Assembly: GCA_036583965.1 (NCBI GenBank)
Contig: JAZBQD010000013.1
Span: 7,170,144-7,234,143 of the forward strand
Length of the DNA: 64,000 nucleotides
Reading direction: 5' to 3'
Source: Prunella strophiata
Lineage: Eukaryota > Chordata > Aves > Passeriformes > Prunellidae
The notes below the pieces were generated by a model, which did no database searches, was not told where the DNA came from, and saw only the letters and a list, made by a program, of their open reading frames with translations. A program made the translations under genes and the position numbers. Below are positions 12,901 to 26,660 of the stretch, piece by piece. Numbering within the stretch: the first letter of the stretch is position 1; each line of letters opens with the position of its first letter.

Positions 12901-15900
12901 CACACCCTAACATAAATCTGCAGCAGCCACTGTAAAGTATTCAGGTCTTTTGTGCTGAAATGAAGGAGCCCAGGGTGGAACTGGAGTCATAATGCATGGC
13001 AGCAAATCCTTCTGGTGTGCAAGGTCACCAAGCATGAACACCAGCTATAGGGCCAGGGCCTGCATCAGGCACATGTGTTTTTAAGGGCCCATTTTATCAC
13101 TGTCTCATATAAACCTAAGTATACTTCTATTGCACTGCTACTGCAGCATTCTGTGGTGGATATTTCACATCTACCTGGGCTACAGCCAGGAGATCTAGCC
13201 TTTATAACAGGGAAGTAATTAATGAAGAAATACAGCTCTATCAAAGCACTCTTTGTTCACCTCCACTAGTACAAACATACACCTGATCTCAGCCAGTGCT
13301 TATCTGTTTCCCAAAACCATTTTCACACAATGGAAAGAAAAGCATGGTAAAATATAAAAATACTAAGCTATCCTTTCCCAGAGGGAGTGAGCCATATCTG
13401 AGTTCATAACTAGGTGGCCTGTGAACCAGAGCCAGATTTCTGAGATGACAGGTAAGAATTTAGACACTTTTGATTCTGAGACAGAGAAAATGATCCCATT
13501 AAAGGTGTCATGGCTCAAACAAGATACCAGGTTCCTTCCACCCCTCCTTGGCAGATGGAAGTCAGAGTTCTGTGTTCCAAAGCAGCAGTGGCTCATGCCA
13601 TGACCATGGGTTATGGTATCAAACATGAGTTAAGTGACCTATGGCTGAACATGCTGCCTGCTTCATTATCTTGCCTATGTATGGAGTTTGAAAAGCACTA
13701 CAGTCAAATTCACTTTTATCTTCCCTGCTTCTAGATTTCTAGTTCTTTGACTTCAAACTGACACTTTAGAGACTGTTCAACAATGCATGGCTGAAGCCTC
13801 AAGACTCTGCTGTCTCCAGAGGCAAACCTCTTGCACAACTCTGGCAGCAGAAAAATGACTCAACTTGCAGACTCTGGGGACTTTGGGGTTGAAGAAATGA
13901 CAAACCATGCATGAAAACACTGTGATCACTCTTTGCACCTTTTAAAGCAGGGAGATATCACAGAACAAAACTGAAAAGCCAACAAGAGACTCACTGAAGA
14001 GTGTGCAGGACAAGGAAAGTACTACAGCTACTAAACAGGTACCAGCACTCCTGCACCTGGCCTGAAGACAGGGTTACATCTCAGCCCAAACAAAATAACA
14101 TTTCTAAATCAAAGATACGTTGAACTATCTTAAGGCACAGATGTCATGAAAATACGAGGCATGACTCGAAGATCTCCAAACACTGTTTGAAACAAAGATT
14201 TTGCTCTCTAAAGTAACTTCAGGGAGGTGGTATCTTTGTTGTACCATCTTGCCAAAACACAAAAGCCATATAAAACTGCAGGTGGGATAAGGGCCATGTT
14301 CATCCTGCTGTTGGGTAGGTAACCAGGAATGATGCCCCACAATAAGCACACCTAAGATGTTTCAAGAGGCAGCAGTGAAAAGCAGGGCATGAGCAAGCAA
14401 AAGGGGTATGCCAAGTGGATGCAGAGAAAAAAACTGGGGTTATCAGACTCAGGGTTTGGGATTATTTCACACTGTACACAGAGAGAGGCCTGTGAGTTCA
14501 CATTAAACACAAACACAAGGAAGTGATCCTTCAATGGTTTGGGATCTTGCCTTGGAGGGAGCGATGCAGGTGAGCACAAGGTGACCAAGAGAAGTGGATC
14601 CAACCCTTCCCTGGTGCCTGAGCCACAGCTTTGGAGGGAATGCCAGCAAAGGCATGGGAACAACGTGGTGTGCTGCCAGTGTGGCTGCACCTCTGCTCTC
14701 TTCAGCCATGAGAACCCCAGAGATTGCTGCAGGGACCTTCCTCACTACACAAAGTGAATGCACAAAAACATGGGCAGGGAAGAAGTGCCTCATGAGACAG
14801 GAGGGGCAGAAGTTCCCCTGCTGTTAGTGCCTTGGGTGGGCAGTGAATCCAGTGCTCTGCACCAGAAAGAATTGAAGCCACACTAGTAAGAAACACAGAG
14901 CATACAATGGAGCACTGCTGCTGAGATATCCAAGAGACCGAGCAAGGTTTAAAGCTCACAGATTAGAGCACAGTACAACATGACAGAGTCAGCAAGGTAC
15001 TCCAGTGCAGAAGTGACTCCAACCTTGACATTTTGACTTTGAAATTCCTGTTCAAATATGAGTTTCTCTACAGCTACAGAAGCAGTGAAAAAATTTCATA
15101 GCCATGTCTCAAAAAACCCCATCTGCAGCACAGAATACTTTTTTTTCCACCATGTTTGTACAGAACCTAGCTTGGTGAAATCCTGGTCTGCCACTCAGGC
15201 CCTCAGGTACAACTAGAATGCAGAGAGTAATAAAAACACCCACCCTTGAAACAACAATCTTGAAAAAAATCCATTGCCCTTGGTACTGCAGATATCCCTG
15301 TAATAATCTCCACCATAATATGAAAATGTTACCATTGCACCAGGAAGTGCTGGAAATATTTAGTGCTACTGTTATCAACCTGGGTTTAGTTTCATTAGCA
15401 GTCCAGAGATGTGGTAATGAAGAACCCATTCCATTCTCTATCTCTGCTAGTGGTACACTTCATGAGCTCATGGAAAGCACACATAAACCCGTTATCTCTG
15501 ACAGGAATGGACACATGTGTGCATGTCCCAGATTTGCAAATTGCATTGCAGCGAATGCAGCCTTCATGTCACTCAACTGCATAGCTTAGAATTTTACATT
15601 TTAATTTTTTGATGTCTGGGGAGATTAAAATGAGAACTGGCAGCATGTGCAAGGGATACTGCACTTTGAATGCCTTATCTATAGTGATTCAGGCTTCCCG
15701 GAGCTCCAGATGAAGCAGGTTTTTCACGATGGAAGAAACCACATTACATTGCTCCCTAGGAAGTGAAACAAAACAATAAAGGACGGTTAATCTCTTCTCT
15801 AATTCTGCTCTGTGGGACAACTCCTTCAGCAAGCAGCGCCTGGCTGTATCTACCTGGGAGGGGGTCATTTTACTTCGGCTTCCTCTTCTGCTTCCCTCTG

Positions 15901-16169
15901 TCCCTGGGAGCGCTCTGTCTCCCTGCTGCATCTTTCAATGGCTTTATCAGAGCTTGCACCAACTCAAGCGTGAGAAGTGGCTCTGGGCCCAGCAGGGAGA
16001 GGTGGGGGAGTGTGTCTGTGTGTGCCGCGGGGGGGTGGGGGGAGACAGGGGAAGACGAGGGAGGAAATGTTATTCTGTCCTTTGTCTTTTCAACAATTTC
16101 TTTTTAATGCAACTTGCAGAGCAGCATATAATTAGGGGTCTTGCAGAGCAGGCTTAAACTCAGGAGTAA

Positions 16170-16500
16170 CCCTTCTAACGACCTCAGCAACGGATAATCA
16201 GGTGCGCGGCTGTGGGGCGCAGCACGGCTCCCCACCCGCCGCGCCGCTCGGCCTCGTAATTAGAAGCCTCCACACTCCGCTGCATAAAGGCAGATTGCAA
16301 GGACAGCGTGAAGCCCTTGTTTGAAGCTGGGGGCACAAAGATTGCAGTGCCTCTGATGGATGGAGACAAAGACTCCGATACTGGAACGCTTCCAGCAGCC
16401 TCCGAACGCTCGCTGCGTTTCTGATGGACATTTTCAGGATTTCTTAGAGCGGCGAGGTTTGTTCTCCAGCTTCCCCGCCACCCCCACCCCTCGCCTCAGA
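16170..16500. promoter_or_regulatory. CpG-dense islet in AT-rich DNA
   Basis: About 24 CpG dinucleotides fall in roughly 300 bp, against near absence of CpG in the flanks. A G-rich run lies just to the left at about 16026-16042. No start codon in convincing context followed by a splice donor is evident on either strand. It may be an alternative promoter, a non-coding exon or an unmethylated enhancer. Function is inferred from CpG retention only. Confidence 0.4.
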
Positions 16501-16509
16501 ATTCCTCCA

Positions 16510-19500
16510 CAGCTCCCTAAGCCAGGGATGTGGATGTGCCACTGTACGTGCACACGTCTCCAGAGATGCTTCCACGGTTGTATTATGAGAAAAATGCATT
16601 GCCCCCTTTCCTCCATCTATTTTTGGTAGTTCTCCTTCCTGACTGGGAGAAACGTGGTGACACTTCAAAAATGCTGAGAACATGGGGCTCCATCCAACCC
16701 CCACCAAGAAACTCCCAAGCTAGAATGGTGTTTTAGCTAAGTTCACACTGATTTGAAACTGTGGTAGCAAGTACTATGTTTAAGTTGTAGCTGATGTTAG
16801 TGTAATTCCCCTCAACACTTTAGCATTAATAAAAAAAAAATCCCCTTCTTAAAAATCACATCTCTCTTTGCTGATCACAACTTGCTTTTCTCTATTTACA
16901 TAACTTTAGACACAGGACTAAATGAAAATGGACACTACAATGTATCCTAGCTACAGGAAGGAAAGAGGAGGAGGAAGAAAAGGATGGAGGACAGGACCTT
17001 TGGGTGATAAGAATGTAAGAAAGTGTGGGGAGTGTCAGTCTGTGTCATGTAGCTTGTTCTAAAACAGTCACTGACTTCTATTTTACCCCAATTTCACCCC
17101 CTTTTTGCATCTTCTGAGCTGCTGCCACAGCTTGTTTGTGGGTTCCTCTGCACCTGACCCTCCCCAGCAACGCTGCAGCTTCTCGTCCCACCACAGCAGC
17201 AAAGCAAACTAGAGAAAACCAAACAGCTTAGGCAACTTGAACACAGCACAGCAACAGACTGACAAAAAGCAGCAAAGCCAAAAGTGCTTGAAGAATCAAA
17301 AAAACCCAGTAGAGCCACTCAGAAACTGAATTGCCAGACAAGCTCCCTTGGAAAGAGCATAAGAGGCAGGTTCAGGGAAGAGCAATATCCATAAGGCAAC
17401 GCAGTGCCAGTGGTTTTTCCCTCTATTTATAATGGGAAGTTTTGTTCTGGAATAGAACAAAACATGGAAGATTTTCATAGGAAAAATCAGGACACTGTGC
17501 CAAGGATGGCTGCCCTGAACTCAAGTTATCCGTGAACTCACATTTGTAGGCACTTAAAACCCAGCAAGATCATTAACAAGCTAACAAGAGCCACCAGCAA
17601 AAGGAACATAACCTGGATTCACTGAAGTTTTTCATTCTGAATGATGAAAGGGCAGAGGCATCCAGACACTGAGCTGCTACAGCGAAAAAAAACTAACAAA
17701 AGATGCTGTGATGCACACCACCCTACCTTTTCCATACCAGTACAAATGCTGCTACATCAAAGTGATCTCCATGTTATTGCCAGTCTGTCTGTCTTGTGGT
17801 CTCCCCACTGTTCAAAAAGCACAGTAATTTCCTAAGTGCTAAAACATCCTCCAGAAAAATGGACTGGAACAAACATTGTACAGCTCAGCTCAAGAATTTC
17901 CTTTGTCCCTCTGCACAGACTCATTGAACCACTGAGCTCCATGATCAGTCCACTGTTTGGAAATCAGCAGTTCCAAGGCAGCGAGGGATCTGAGTGAGGG
18001 ATCTGCAAGGACATCTCTTGACTCATGACTATTTCTCATTCAGCAGGGTTTGAGGAGAAACACTATGGGTAGTCCTGATTTGGCAGTTCATGCCGACCCT
18101 GAACTCTGTAGTGGTTCTGCTTTGGTTGGCAGCATAAAGGGACAAACCTGTTTATGCCTTCTCTCTGAAATGATCTTACAAGCTTCAGATCCACTTTTAT
18201 GCTGGTTGTATCACATATTTCAGCAAAGAGGAGCACTGGTTTCATCACACGGCAGATCTGCTCTACTTTTTCCACAGCAAGACGTGTAGTCACCTGAACA
18301 AATCTTTTCACCAGATCTTTCTGGGGAACTGATGATGAATACAAATTTGGGGAACTACAAAGAGGTAAGCTGTAGAATGCTTACAAGCTGATCCAGATCT
18401 GTGGCATTCAGAAACTACGTAAAACCACCTTCGCTTCTTTCAACTTCCCATGCTCAAACAGTTTACATAAACTATTTCATAGATGTTAAATTTATTTAAG
18501 AAAGCACCTCTGCCAGCACCTTTCTTCCAGCCCAGTTCACACTCCCTGCAGCTCTGTTCCCAAGAGGACATGCAGTGAATCCCATCAAAGCAGTGGGAGA
18601 GCCTGGCCTGGCCATGGAGCGTACAGCCCATTTCAGCACAGTCAGAAGCAGGCTCCTGCCCATTGTGGAGGGGCAGGGGAGCAATCCTTCTCTCCCAAGC
18701 CCTGGCTTGGGGCCTTCTGATTCATGTGCCTGTGCTGCCAGCAGTGAAGCCATGCAGACAGAGCTGGCATGGCTCCTGATGACCTTGGAGATGCGGCACC
18801 TCGGCACCAGGCGGAACTGTACGAGATCAGACAAGGAGGAGAACAGCAAGGGAACAAGAGATTCCAGAGGGCTCTTCTGCCTCTGAATCTTGTTACTGTT
18901 GACTCCTCTACTGTGATTAACTCCTTGACATCCTCCTTCTGTGACAAGTGGGGGAGGACAGACTGAACTCTGTGATTAATTTATCAGTGAATTGCCTCCT
19001 TCCCTTTCAAACCTCGCCCCCACTGATGATCTTTATGATTTAGCACTACCTCATGAGAGGTTTACAGCCTGATACAGGTTTGGCAGTTGTCACTTCACCA
19101 CTGAGAAACTCCATTTAGGACATTGTATGTCCCTTCCACAGACCTGGTGGTAATAGTTTGCAAGCCTCAGCCTACCCTGCAAGCTCTGCATGAGGAAAAG
19201 AAATCCTCTCCTCCTGAACCTCTTGCTCAAATGACAGTAATTAGGAAATCTCATCACTCTAGACCTGGAGAGGGAGGGGATGTTCATGGTAATTGGAGAC
19301 ATTATATGAAGCCACACTGTGCTTACAAAAAAGAGAAGAGTAAAACCACACACCAGCCCCCTTCTCCCAACCTGGCTGGCATTCTGGCATTTCCTGAATA
19401 AACTGCCTTTTTTCAGGCACATCGTGTGCTTTTTAATACTGGAGACTACTGGAAGGACTCCTGCAGCCCGATTAAGTGTAATGCAGTGTAAAAAAATAGG

Positions 19501-22165
19501 AAGGAGGGGGAAAACCCTTGGAAAGGCAATCGAAGTGAAAAATCTATCAACAGCACGGGGGCTCCAGTGGAGCCAGGAGTCCTGTTCTGAACATGCTCTG
19601 ACTTCCCAGTCGTTTGCTCTGCCGGACACTCCGGGGACCCCAGCACAGCAAACTACAATTTCTAGTAAATATATCCCAGGGACACAATTAGTTTTTCAGC
19701 TGGGGGCATGATAAATTGGTCATGCATAATTCAAGGCCAGCACAGGCTGAGTATAAACTGCTCAGTGGCAGCTTCCAGCTCCCTGACAGGAGAATGCAAA
19801 TGTGCTGCTGGCGCAGGGGCTGCCGGACCCGCTGCTGGCTGCACCTCCCTGCCTGCTCCCCTGCCCAAAGACCACTCCAGCCCTTCCTCCTGTGCATCTC
19901 TGGGTGATTTTAATTTCACAGCCATGTATCCATCACTGTCCAATGGCCTTTTGGGACCCAATGCACATTGTTATCACAACAAATACCACTCTCTGCTCGA
20001 TCTACTCTGTTTTTTCCATATGCAGACACAAGAGAATGGTTTTGGCACAGAAAGAGGCCGAGGGACTGTGTGGTCTATTGTCAGCATTAGATGGCCTGGG
20101 GCAAGTAATTTCCAATCTGCTTCAGTGTTCCCATCTACACAATGGAGATAATTCCAACCACACTGCTGCAGAGTTAGGAGACACGCTCAGTTTGGAGTCT
20201 GATAAAGGTCTGAGAGATCCTGAGGATGTGCAGCCTGCATAAACAACAGTGTCAAGTTCTCTGAGCTTATTTTAGGTATCTAAATAAATACACCTATCTG
20301 CTCAAAGCAGGAGAGCAAGAGAACTTGCTGCTTCATGGAAGCTGGCTTAGTGATATGTGAATGAAGTTTTCACATGAAGTGAAAAAGCCAAAGAAACTTT
20401 AGGAGGCCTTCAAAATGATGTCCTCAAGTTTCTCAGTGCATTCCAGTACACACTGGAAAATTCTGCTAGAAAAATCATTATAGATACATTCTCAGAGACA
20501 GCCATGTAACTGAAGGGTAACAGACACGTTTCACCACCTGCAGTTTTCCTATCTACCAAAATCATGAAACCACTTCTCTGGATCTACTGCCAATTTCTGG
20601 CATTTTAAGTCCAGTTTGTGGGAACTATTCTCAAAAAGCAGGGCTGAAATGGAACAGGGAATTAATAAAGAAAAAATTTGTTTAATTTTGGCTTTGTGTC
20701 TGTAGATACAAAAGCCATTTAATTTCATGGTCAGTTCCACATACCCAAATACTTGAGTTTGATTTGCCTAACAGTGAAAATAATCCACGTCTGTCTGTTA
20801 ATTTTAACAGAAATATTATTTGGAGTTTTTTTTCTGAGCATGATTCTCTTGCATAGAGCTGGGTTTTCCTTGACTGAGACAAAATAAAATCCAAGCAGAG
20901 ACACAGAGGGTACAAATCCATGGAGCACAGATATTAACCATGGTTAAGACTGAACATCCTCATGAACTTCCCTCACACTATTCTGCCAGTACTCAAAGTA
21001 ACCCTGTTACTGAGTCCAGGGAAAAAGAACTCAAACAGTAACAGTAAGGATGCTTTTTTCTTCCAATTTAGTTTTAAACAAGAACTTCTTATCCAAGGAG
21101 TCAGGACCCTTTTGGCAAGAACACCACAGAGGAAATCTCAATGTTCAGTTCACTGCAACCCTGCTTTGAAAGGGCCAATGCCCTCTGTCATCCTCTTGTA
21201 ACAGATGCTCTCTGAGCTCTTGTGACCAAGCAACATGCCACCTTCTGACATCCTTTGTGGAGAAGGTAAGAAGTCTAATGTAGCTGAACATTTCACTCAG
21301 TTTTTCCCTTCCTAACTAAACCAGTGTGCATCTGTGTGCACATATATACACATAATTATCTGAAAAGCTACTACAAAAGTAAGTAGGCCAGACTAAATTT
21401 CATTTTAGGACTAGATTATCTAAATTAGTGCTTCAGATAAGCACATATTTAATGAAACTTCCAGAGTTTTGTATGATTCAGCAAGTCTGTCTTGTGTGGA
21501 CACCTTCACCCCTGAAAGAGATCCTTCAATGACAAACCATTTATGAGGCTGAATTACAGGGACAAGGGTGATGGTGCTCCTGAGGCTGAGACATTTGCAG
21601 GACTGAATCTGAAGACTGGATTTTGCTCCCAGAAGGTTTTTTAGTCACAAAGAATATGAAGCTCTGACAGTTTCTGATGTTTGCCAGCAGACTCTTGAGG
21701 AGCTGGTGAGTGCAACAATTTCACCAACAATTTCAAGAGATGCCAAACTAAATTCTGGGCTGGAGCATAAGCCATTACAGAGCAGGAGCTGAGGGTGAAC
21801 TAAAGAATCAAATCACTCACTCTTGGTAAGAATAACACTCCCTGAAAGACACCAAGCTCCTTCCTTTCCCAATTAAACAAGACAATATACAAACCTTTTA
21901 AAATTTAGATAGTGTTTCCAAGGTCAGCTCTGTTCACATCAGCCCACAGGGATTACATTAAAAAAAAACCCTCTACTATGAACAAAATTTTTTTACTTAG
22001 TGAAAACAACAGGGACAAAATAGTGCTAATGAGGATTGTTCCTTTTACACACATTGGTAGGCTTTTTATCTTCACACACAAAAATCTTCTCCATTAAGAC
22101 AAAATTTCCTGGCACACATGGTACACTAACTGTTGTCCCAGCTATCAGGGCTGTCCATCTCAGAG
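16510..22165. other. AT-rich non-coding stretch, no gene recognised
   Basis: No recognisable exon. The 179-codon minus-strand frame at 19090-19629 and the overlapping plus-strand frames at 19708-20242 have no domain signature and read as chance open frames. A TAAT- and octamer-rich patch at about 19680-19740 could be regulatory, but nothing stronger can be said. Confidence 0.55.
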
Positions 22166-22169
22166 CAAC

Positions 22170-22300
22170 TCATAGAAACATGGAATGATTTGGGTTGGAA
22201 GGGACTTGAAAGCCCATTTAGTTACAACCCCTTTGCCATGGACAGGGACATCTTCCACTAAACCACAGTGTTCAACACCCCATCCAGCCTGGCCTTGATT
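22170..22300 (-). mobile_element. CR1 LINE 3' fragment, avian type, 5'-truncated
   Basis: Read on the plus strand, this stretch carries the hallmark complement of the bird CR1 3' end. It has a GGTTTGGGTTGGAAGGGAC-like block (here GATTTGGGTTGGAAGGGAC), then an AGTTCCAACCCC-like block, CCATGGACAGGGACATCTTCCACTA, and CCCATCCAGCCTGGCCTTGA-like wording. The element is therefore on the minus strand with its 3' end near 22170, where one degenerate copy of the terminal ATTCTATG octamer remains. Only about 130 bp survive, so it has no coding capacity. The identification rests on recalled consensus wording, not a database search. Confidence 0.9.
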
Positions 22301-22309
22301 ATTAATTCC

Positions 22310-25300
22310 ACCTGTAGAAAAAATGTGTGCTCTCAGCTGGGCAAGGTAAAAAGAGCAAGGAGGAAGCTTCGAGATGCCACAGCAACACAACACTCCTCTG
22401 GGATAACCACTGCAGAAGACTGCCCATAAACATGGTGATGCGTGGAGAGGCAATACCTGTGTAGTCACCAGCCTGCAGACAGAATTCTGCATTTCATTTA
22501 CACAGCTCATATCTACAACATGCAGTAAGAGGAGCCTCCCAGGCATTTACAAGGCTAGAAAATTAAAACTGCAGTTTGGTCCGAAATACTAAAATACCCT
22601 TGGTGGTTTCATGGAGCCAGGAGCCCCTGAGAGAGGCTGAACCAGCAATTCCTCCCTGAGCTACCACTGGAAAAGGATTAGAAGAACATTACATATAATA
22701 TACCCATATGCTTTGTTTTGCTTGCTTTTTGTTTTGCCTTTTAAGAAATTTCCCCTCCAGAATATTAAAAGTAACAAATTTTAAAATTTTTTTAACAAAC
22801 ACTAACCTCAGATCATTAGCCAACCTGGCAACAGACCAGAGAAAATTTATAGCCGACGTGCAACATCAGCTTTCATCCAGAAATGCTAATTTCAGTAAAA
22901 TGAATAGTGTGTGGGCTTTTCATACTGCTTTGCATTTGGCTCCTCACAGCCCTGTTTAAAGCCTGGGAACCGGCCATATAGTTAAACTGCACAGATGTTC
23001 AACAATCTGTACTTGTGTTAATTACCCTAATGTGAGCAGAAACTCAACAGATCCCTGCTAATGAAGGAGAAAGTTTTCCAGTGTGACTACCGTATGTTTC
23101 ATTGTCACTGTATTACCAAGCTTCTCCCCCTCCTTCCCCTGCCCCCCCAGCTCCCATTCTCTGCAGCTCCTTTGCATTCACATCACCCTCCTACCTCAGC
23201 ATGCATGAATTGGACCAACTAATGACTGTGTATTCGCAACATGGCAGACACCATTAGGCTGATCGGAGGTGCGGCTGCTGAATTTTAACAGGCAGTTTTA
23301 AACAAGGTAAGAAAAACAGATTCATCATGCTCCCGACTCCCTCATCCCCACCCATCTGCCATTCTTCTGCCCTTGCCACAGCTCAGAAACACTCACGAAG
23401 TGCAAACACACTTCCCCCTCCATAAAACACGGCAGGCGTAAAAAGCAGTGCAAATAGATGTTGCTGGGCAATTACTGGGGGTGGGAGCCCAGAGCTGGGT
23501 GCATCCGGGAGGCCAGGCTGACAAGGTGGCTCAGGAGGAGGAAGGCTGGCTCAGGAGGAGGAAGGCTGGCTCAGGAGGAGGAAGGCTGGCAGCTGGGGCT
23601 GCAGGGAGCAGCACACTCTGCCTCGGCTGAGCCCCGAGGCTGCTCCTGGCAGGGAGTGAGAGCAGCAAGGAGAATGTTCATCTGCACAGAGGAGGTGAGC
23701 CAGGGCTCTAAAGGGCACTGATGGGAAGGGTAAGGCAACGCTCAAGTGATCAGTGCTGCCAGCAGCAATGAGCCAATACTGCTGTGCAACTTAACCCAGC
23801 ATTAAAACATACTCGACCTCCGAAGAACTGCCTTTCCCACTGAGGTTCTCACTTTCTCTTCCAGCGTCTGTCTGCTCTGCTCCCTGCTGCCAATCATCAC
23901 CTCCAGCCACCTCTCTCAAAGCAATCTGCTCAGCAAGCAGCAGGCAGAGGGGGCTGGGGAAGGGCAACTGGCTTGCCTCAGTAAGCCCCAGGTGACCTCT
24001 GAATGATACCAGCCCTGGCCTGAGCCAGAGTTCACATCTCCCAGGTGCCACCACTTCACAGCCAGGCCAGTCTGCACCAGCAAATTGTATTACAATGACC
24101 CTCCTGGGAACAAATGTACTCGCCGTGCTTGACTTGACTGGCAGACTCCCACCACAGAGGATCGGGGGGAGGCAGTCAACTTTGCTCATTTATTAGATCC
24201 ACCCTGCTAGGTCAGCCTCTTTGTTGTTCACAGAGCCAACAACTGCAAACTCAGGGATGGGGCAGCAGCTGCCATCCAGAGAGCTCAGCATGTTTCACCC
24301 ACCCCGTTCCACCCCTCTGCTCAGGACTGGGCACTCACTGCCAGCTCTCCACCCCACACAGCTCGAGCTCCCTCTCAAAAACCTTGTTCTTCATGAATTG
24401 AGGAGACACGGCACACAAAAAGGTGGGGAGGGGATCCAGCATAACCCAGAAAGAGGTGAAAATTATTTAGAGAGCACTTGGCTCTTTTCTCCTACCTCTT
24501 CATCATTAGCACTGGAAGCAACACAGCTGTCTAATGGCAACTTCAGACACCCATGGGCCAGCAAAGCGACATTTTCCACACTTAAATAACACTGAGCTGA
24601 TTTAATTACTGCACTTAATAGTAACAAAAGATGTCTCAATTTAATCTTCAAATGGCCCTCCAAGATCAAAACACAGCTGGCTGGATAACAAGATGGCCTA
24701 GGCCAGCAAACAAGTAGGTCCAATTTGTTCAAGAGCTGCATCCACTCCTCAGTATGAAAGGCCAAGGAACACTTGTGAGTGGAATGAATCAAAGGAAGCA
24801 GTGCTCCCATCACCCCCTCCCTCCCCACCCGACTTCTGCTGGAGAGAGGAAAAATAAAAAGGCAGCTGATTCATGGGCAAAGAAATGCAACATGATAAAA
24901 GAACAAATGATGATGTTTGGGAGAGAAAGAAAAGAAGTAAGAATCAAGATTTAACAGGTTTTGCTTTTGTAATCCTTCAAGGTGATTAGGAATGAATGAA
25001 TCAGATTAAAATCACATGGAGACAAAGGGAGGTCTCTAACTCTTTTGTTTTTCTTTCCATACTGGACAGAAGGAGATGGCTCATTAAGGATAGCCCTCAA
25101 GACATAGTGAGGAACAATCCAGCTTCTTTTTTGGGCAAGAAAAGTAGGGAAAAATTAACCATTTACTTTTAATATTCTCTAATTGTCCATACTGGGCTGT
25201 GATTGCTACTTTTTGCAAACTATTCTAAGAAATGTCCCTCTCGAACAGCACCTTCCAGAAATTTTCAAGCTTTTGCACCTTCCATTACAGCTAAACACAG

Positions 25301-26390
25301 AAAGGTTACAGCCAATCTTTCTGCCACTGCATCATTTCTGCAATCCTGAGTGGCAGGGAAGTCTAAACAAGCTCTTGTGATATACCTGGGATGTAGCTTT
25401 CCAACTCCCCCTTCCAGCTACTGAGAGCAACATGAGTGGCACACAGCTCACATTTTGGACCTAATTTTATTAGCTTTAATTAAAACCAAGTTTGCTGTAA
25501 ATCAGCTTGTTGAGCTTTGTGGGGTTACTCTGGATGAACAACAGTCTGTGGGATATTGTTGCTGAAAGCTCAGAAAGTTTCTCTGCTAATTTTGCCTTAA
25601 CTTTTTCTCTTGATGGAGAACTAGGATGAGGCAACTAAAGTGTGCCAATTTTCTTGGAACCCTGGATAATTTTCTAGGGAATATGGTTTCTTTGGGTTTT
25701 GTTTTTCATTAAATACAGAGCTTATTCCATCAACAGCAGTTCTTAAGCAACAGATGATGTCATTGGCCACTGCACCATGAATGTGGAAAACTGGGGACAC
25801 GGGGAAATTCCCTCCAACTCTGGTAAACTCCCCCTCCTCTCCCTGCACTGTGACTTGACAGAAGAAGATAATGTCCATGTTTACAACAATCAGAGGCCAG
25901 ACAAACCACTGGTTTGCTTGAATACCCTGGCAGGGATGAGACATCTGATCAGAGTCACTGAAGTAGGAGGGGCTGGGAGAGGCCCTGTGGCTCTGTCTCC
26001 TCCTCAACAGGGCTAATCAATGTTCAATTGGGTTTTAAAGGGCCTGGGTTATCTGAGTCTGCATGCAAATTTCAGACTAATTTCCTCACTGTTTATTGAA
26101 GTACCTTTCTTTCCCAATGACTTTGACCCTGGATAGCCCTGTATTTTCAAAACCCCATTATTGCAATAAACTGATGAAGAAACACTCATTGCTTCAATTT
26201 ACAACCTCCCTACTGATCTGTGTTCAAGCTCAGGGACTGAACCTTCATACTTCAAACCAGCTGGGTTCAGACACCTGAATGGCAAATACGAGTAAAATTT
26301 CTCATCTCTCTGCCCAACTGGTTTCATTTAAGCACGACTGAACCTCATCTAAAAGCCACTTTCCCAATCAGTTTAAGTTCTAGATCAGTA
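22310..26390. other. AT-rich non-coding stretch with conserved-looking patches
   Basis: No exon recognised. Patches at about 22840-22960 (with an octamer-like TTTGCAT at 22929-22935) and 23190-23310 have the look of conserved non-coding DNA: mixed homeodomain and SOX-type motifs with retained CpGs. This impression needs alignment. A three-copy 20-bp repeat at 23529-23590 is listed separately. Confidence 0.45.
23529..23590. repeat. 20-bp tandem repeat, three perfect copies
   Basis: The unit GCTCAGGAGGAGGAAGGCTG is repeated three times without a change. It is purine-rich on the plus strand and sits in a locally GC-rich patch. A small, probably recent, minisatellite seed. Confidence 0.92.
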
Positions 26391-26394
26391 ACAA

Positions 26395-26660
26395 GAGATC
26401 TCGAGGAGGCACTCGCTGCTGAAGCTCGAGCAAGTGCATGCTTCCAGTTTGCATGTTTGTTTAAGTAAGTGACAAAGATGGAGGGACCAAAAGCAATTCC
26501 CTTAACTAGAATTCACAAGTGCAACCAAGTAGAAAATCTCCCGCCTGCCTGTGAGGAGGGAGTCAGACTTTCTCAAAGGCTGAAAGGCGGCTCCGCTCAA
26601 TGCCCGGCCGTGCGCACAAAGCGCCAAGTGTGGAATCCTGACCCCGCTGAAGTCAGCAGC
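26395..26660. promoter_or_regulatory. Weak CpG cluster with two CTCGAG sites
   Basis: CpGs are locally enriched, including a GC-rich core at about 26585-26630. Two CTCGAG palindromes lie 25 bp apart (26400-26405 and 26425-26430). CTCGAG is a non-canonical E-box that some bHLH-ZIP factors accept. No exon structure is seen. Regulatory status is inferred only from CpG retention. Confidence 0.25.

Larger units (their letters stand above)
2560..15880. other. Long AT-rich non-coding stretch
   Basis: Nothing in these 13 kb reads as a known exon or mobile element. It contains homopolymer and purine/pyrimidine tracts, listed separately, and patches with clustered TAAT motifs that could be conserved non-coding DNA. 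Open frames here are short and unremarkable. Several of them run through poly-T tracts, giving artificial poly-Phe or poly-Lys peptides. Confidence 0.55.

Noticed and set aside
19090..19629. 179-codon minus-strand frame
   Set aside because: No recognisable domain and overlapped by other unrelated open frames.
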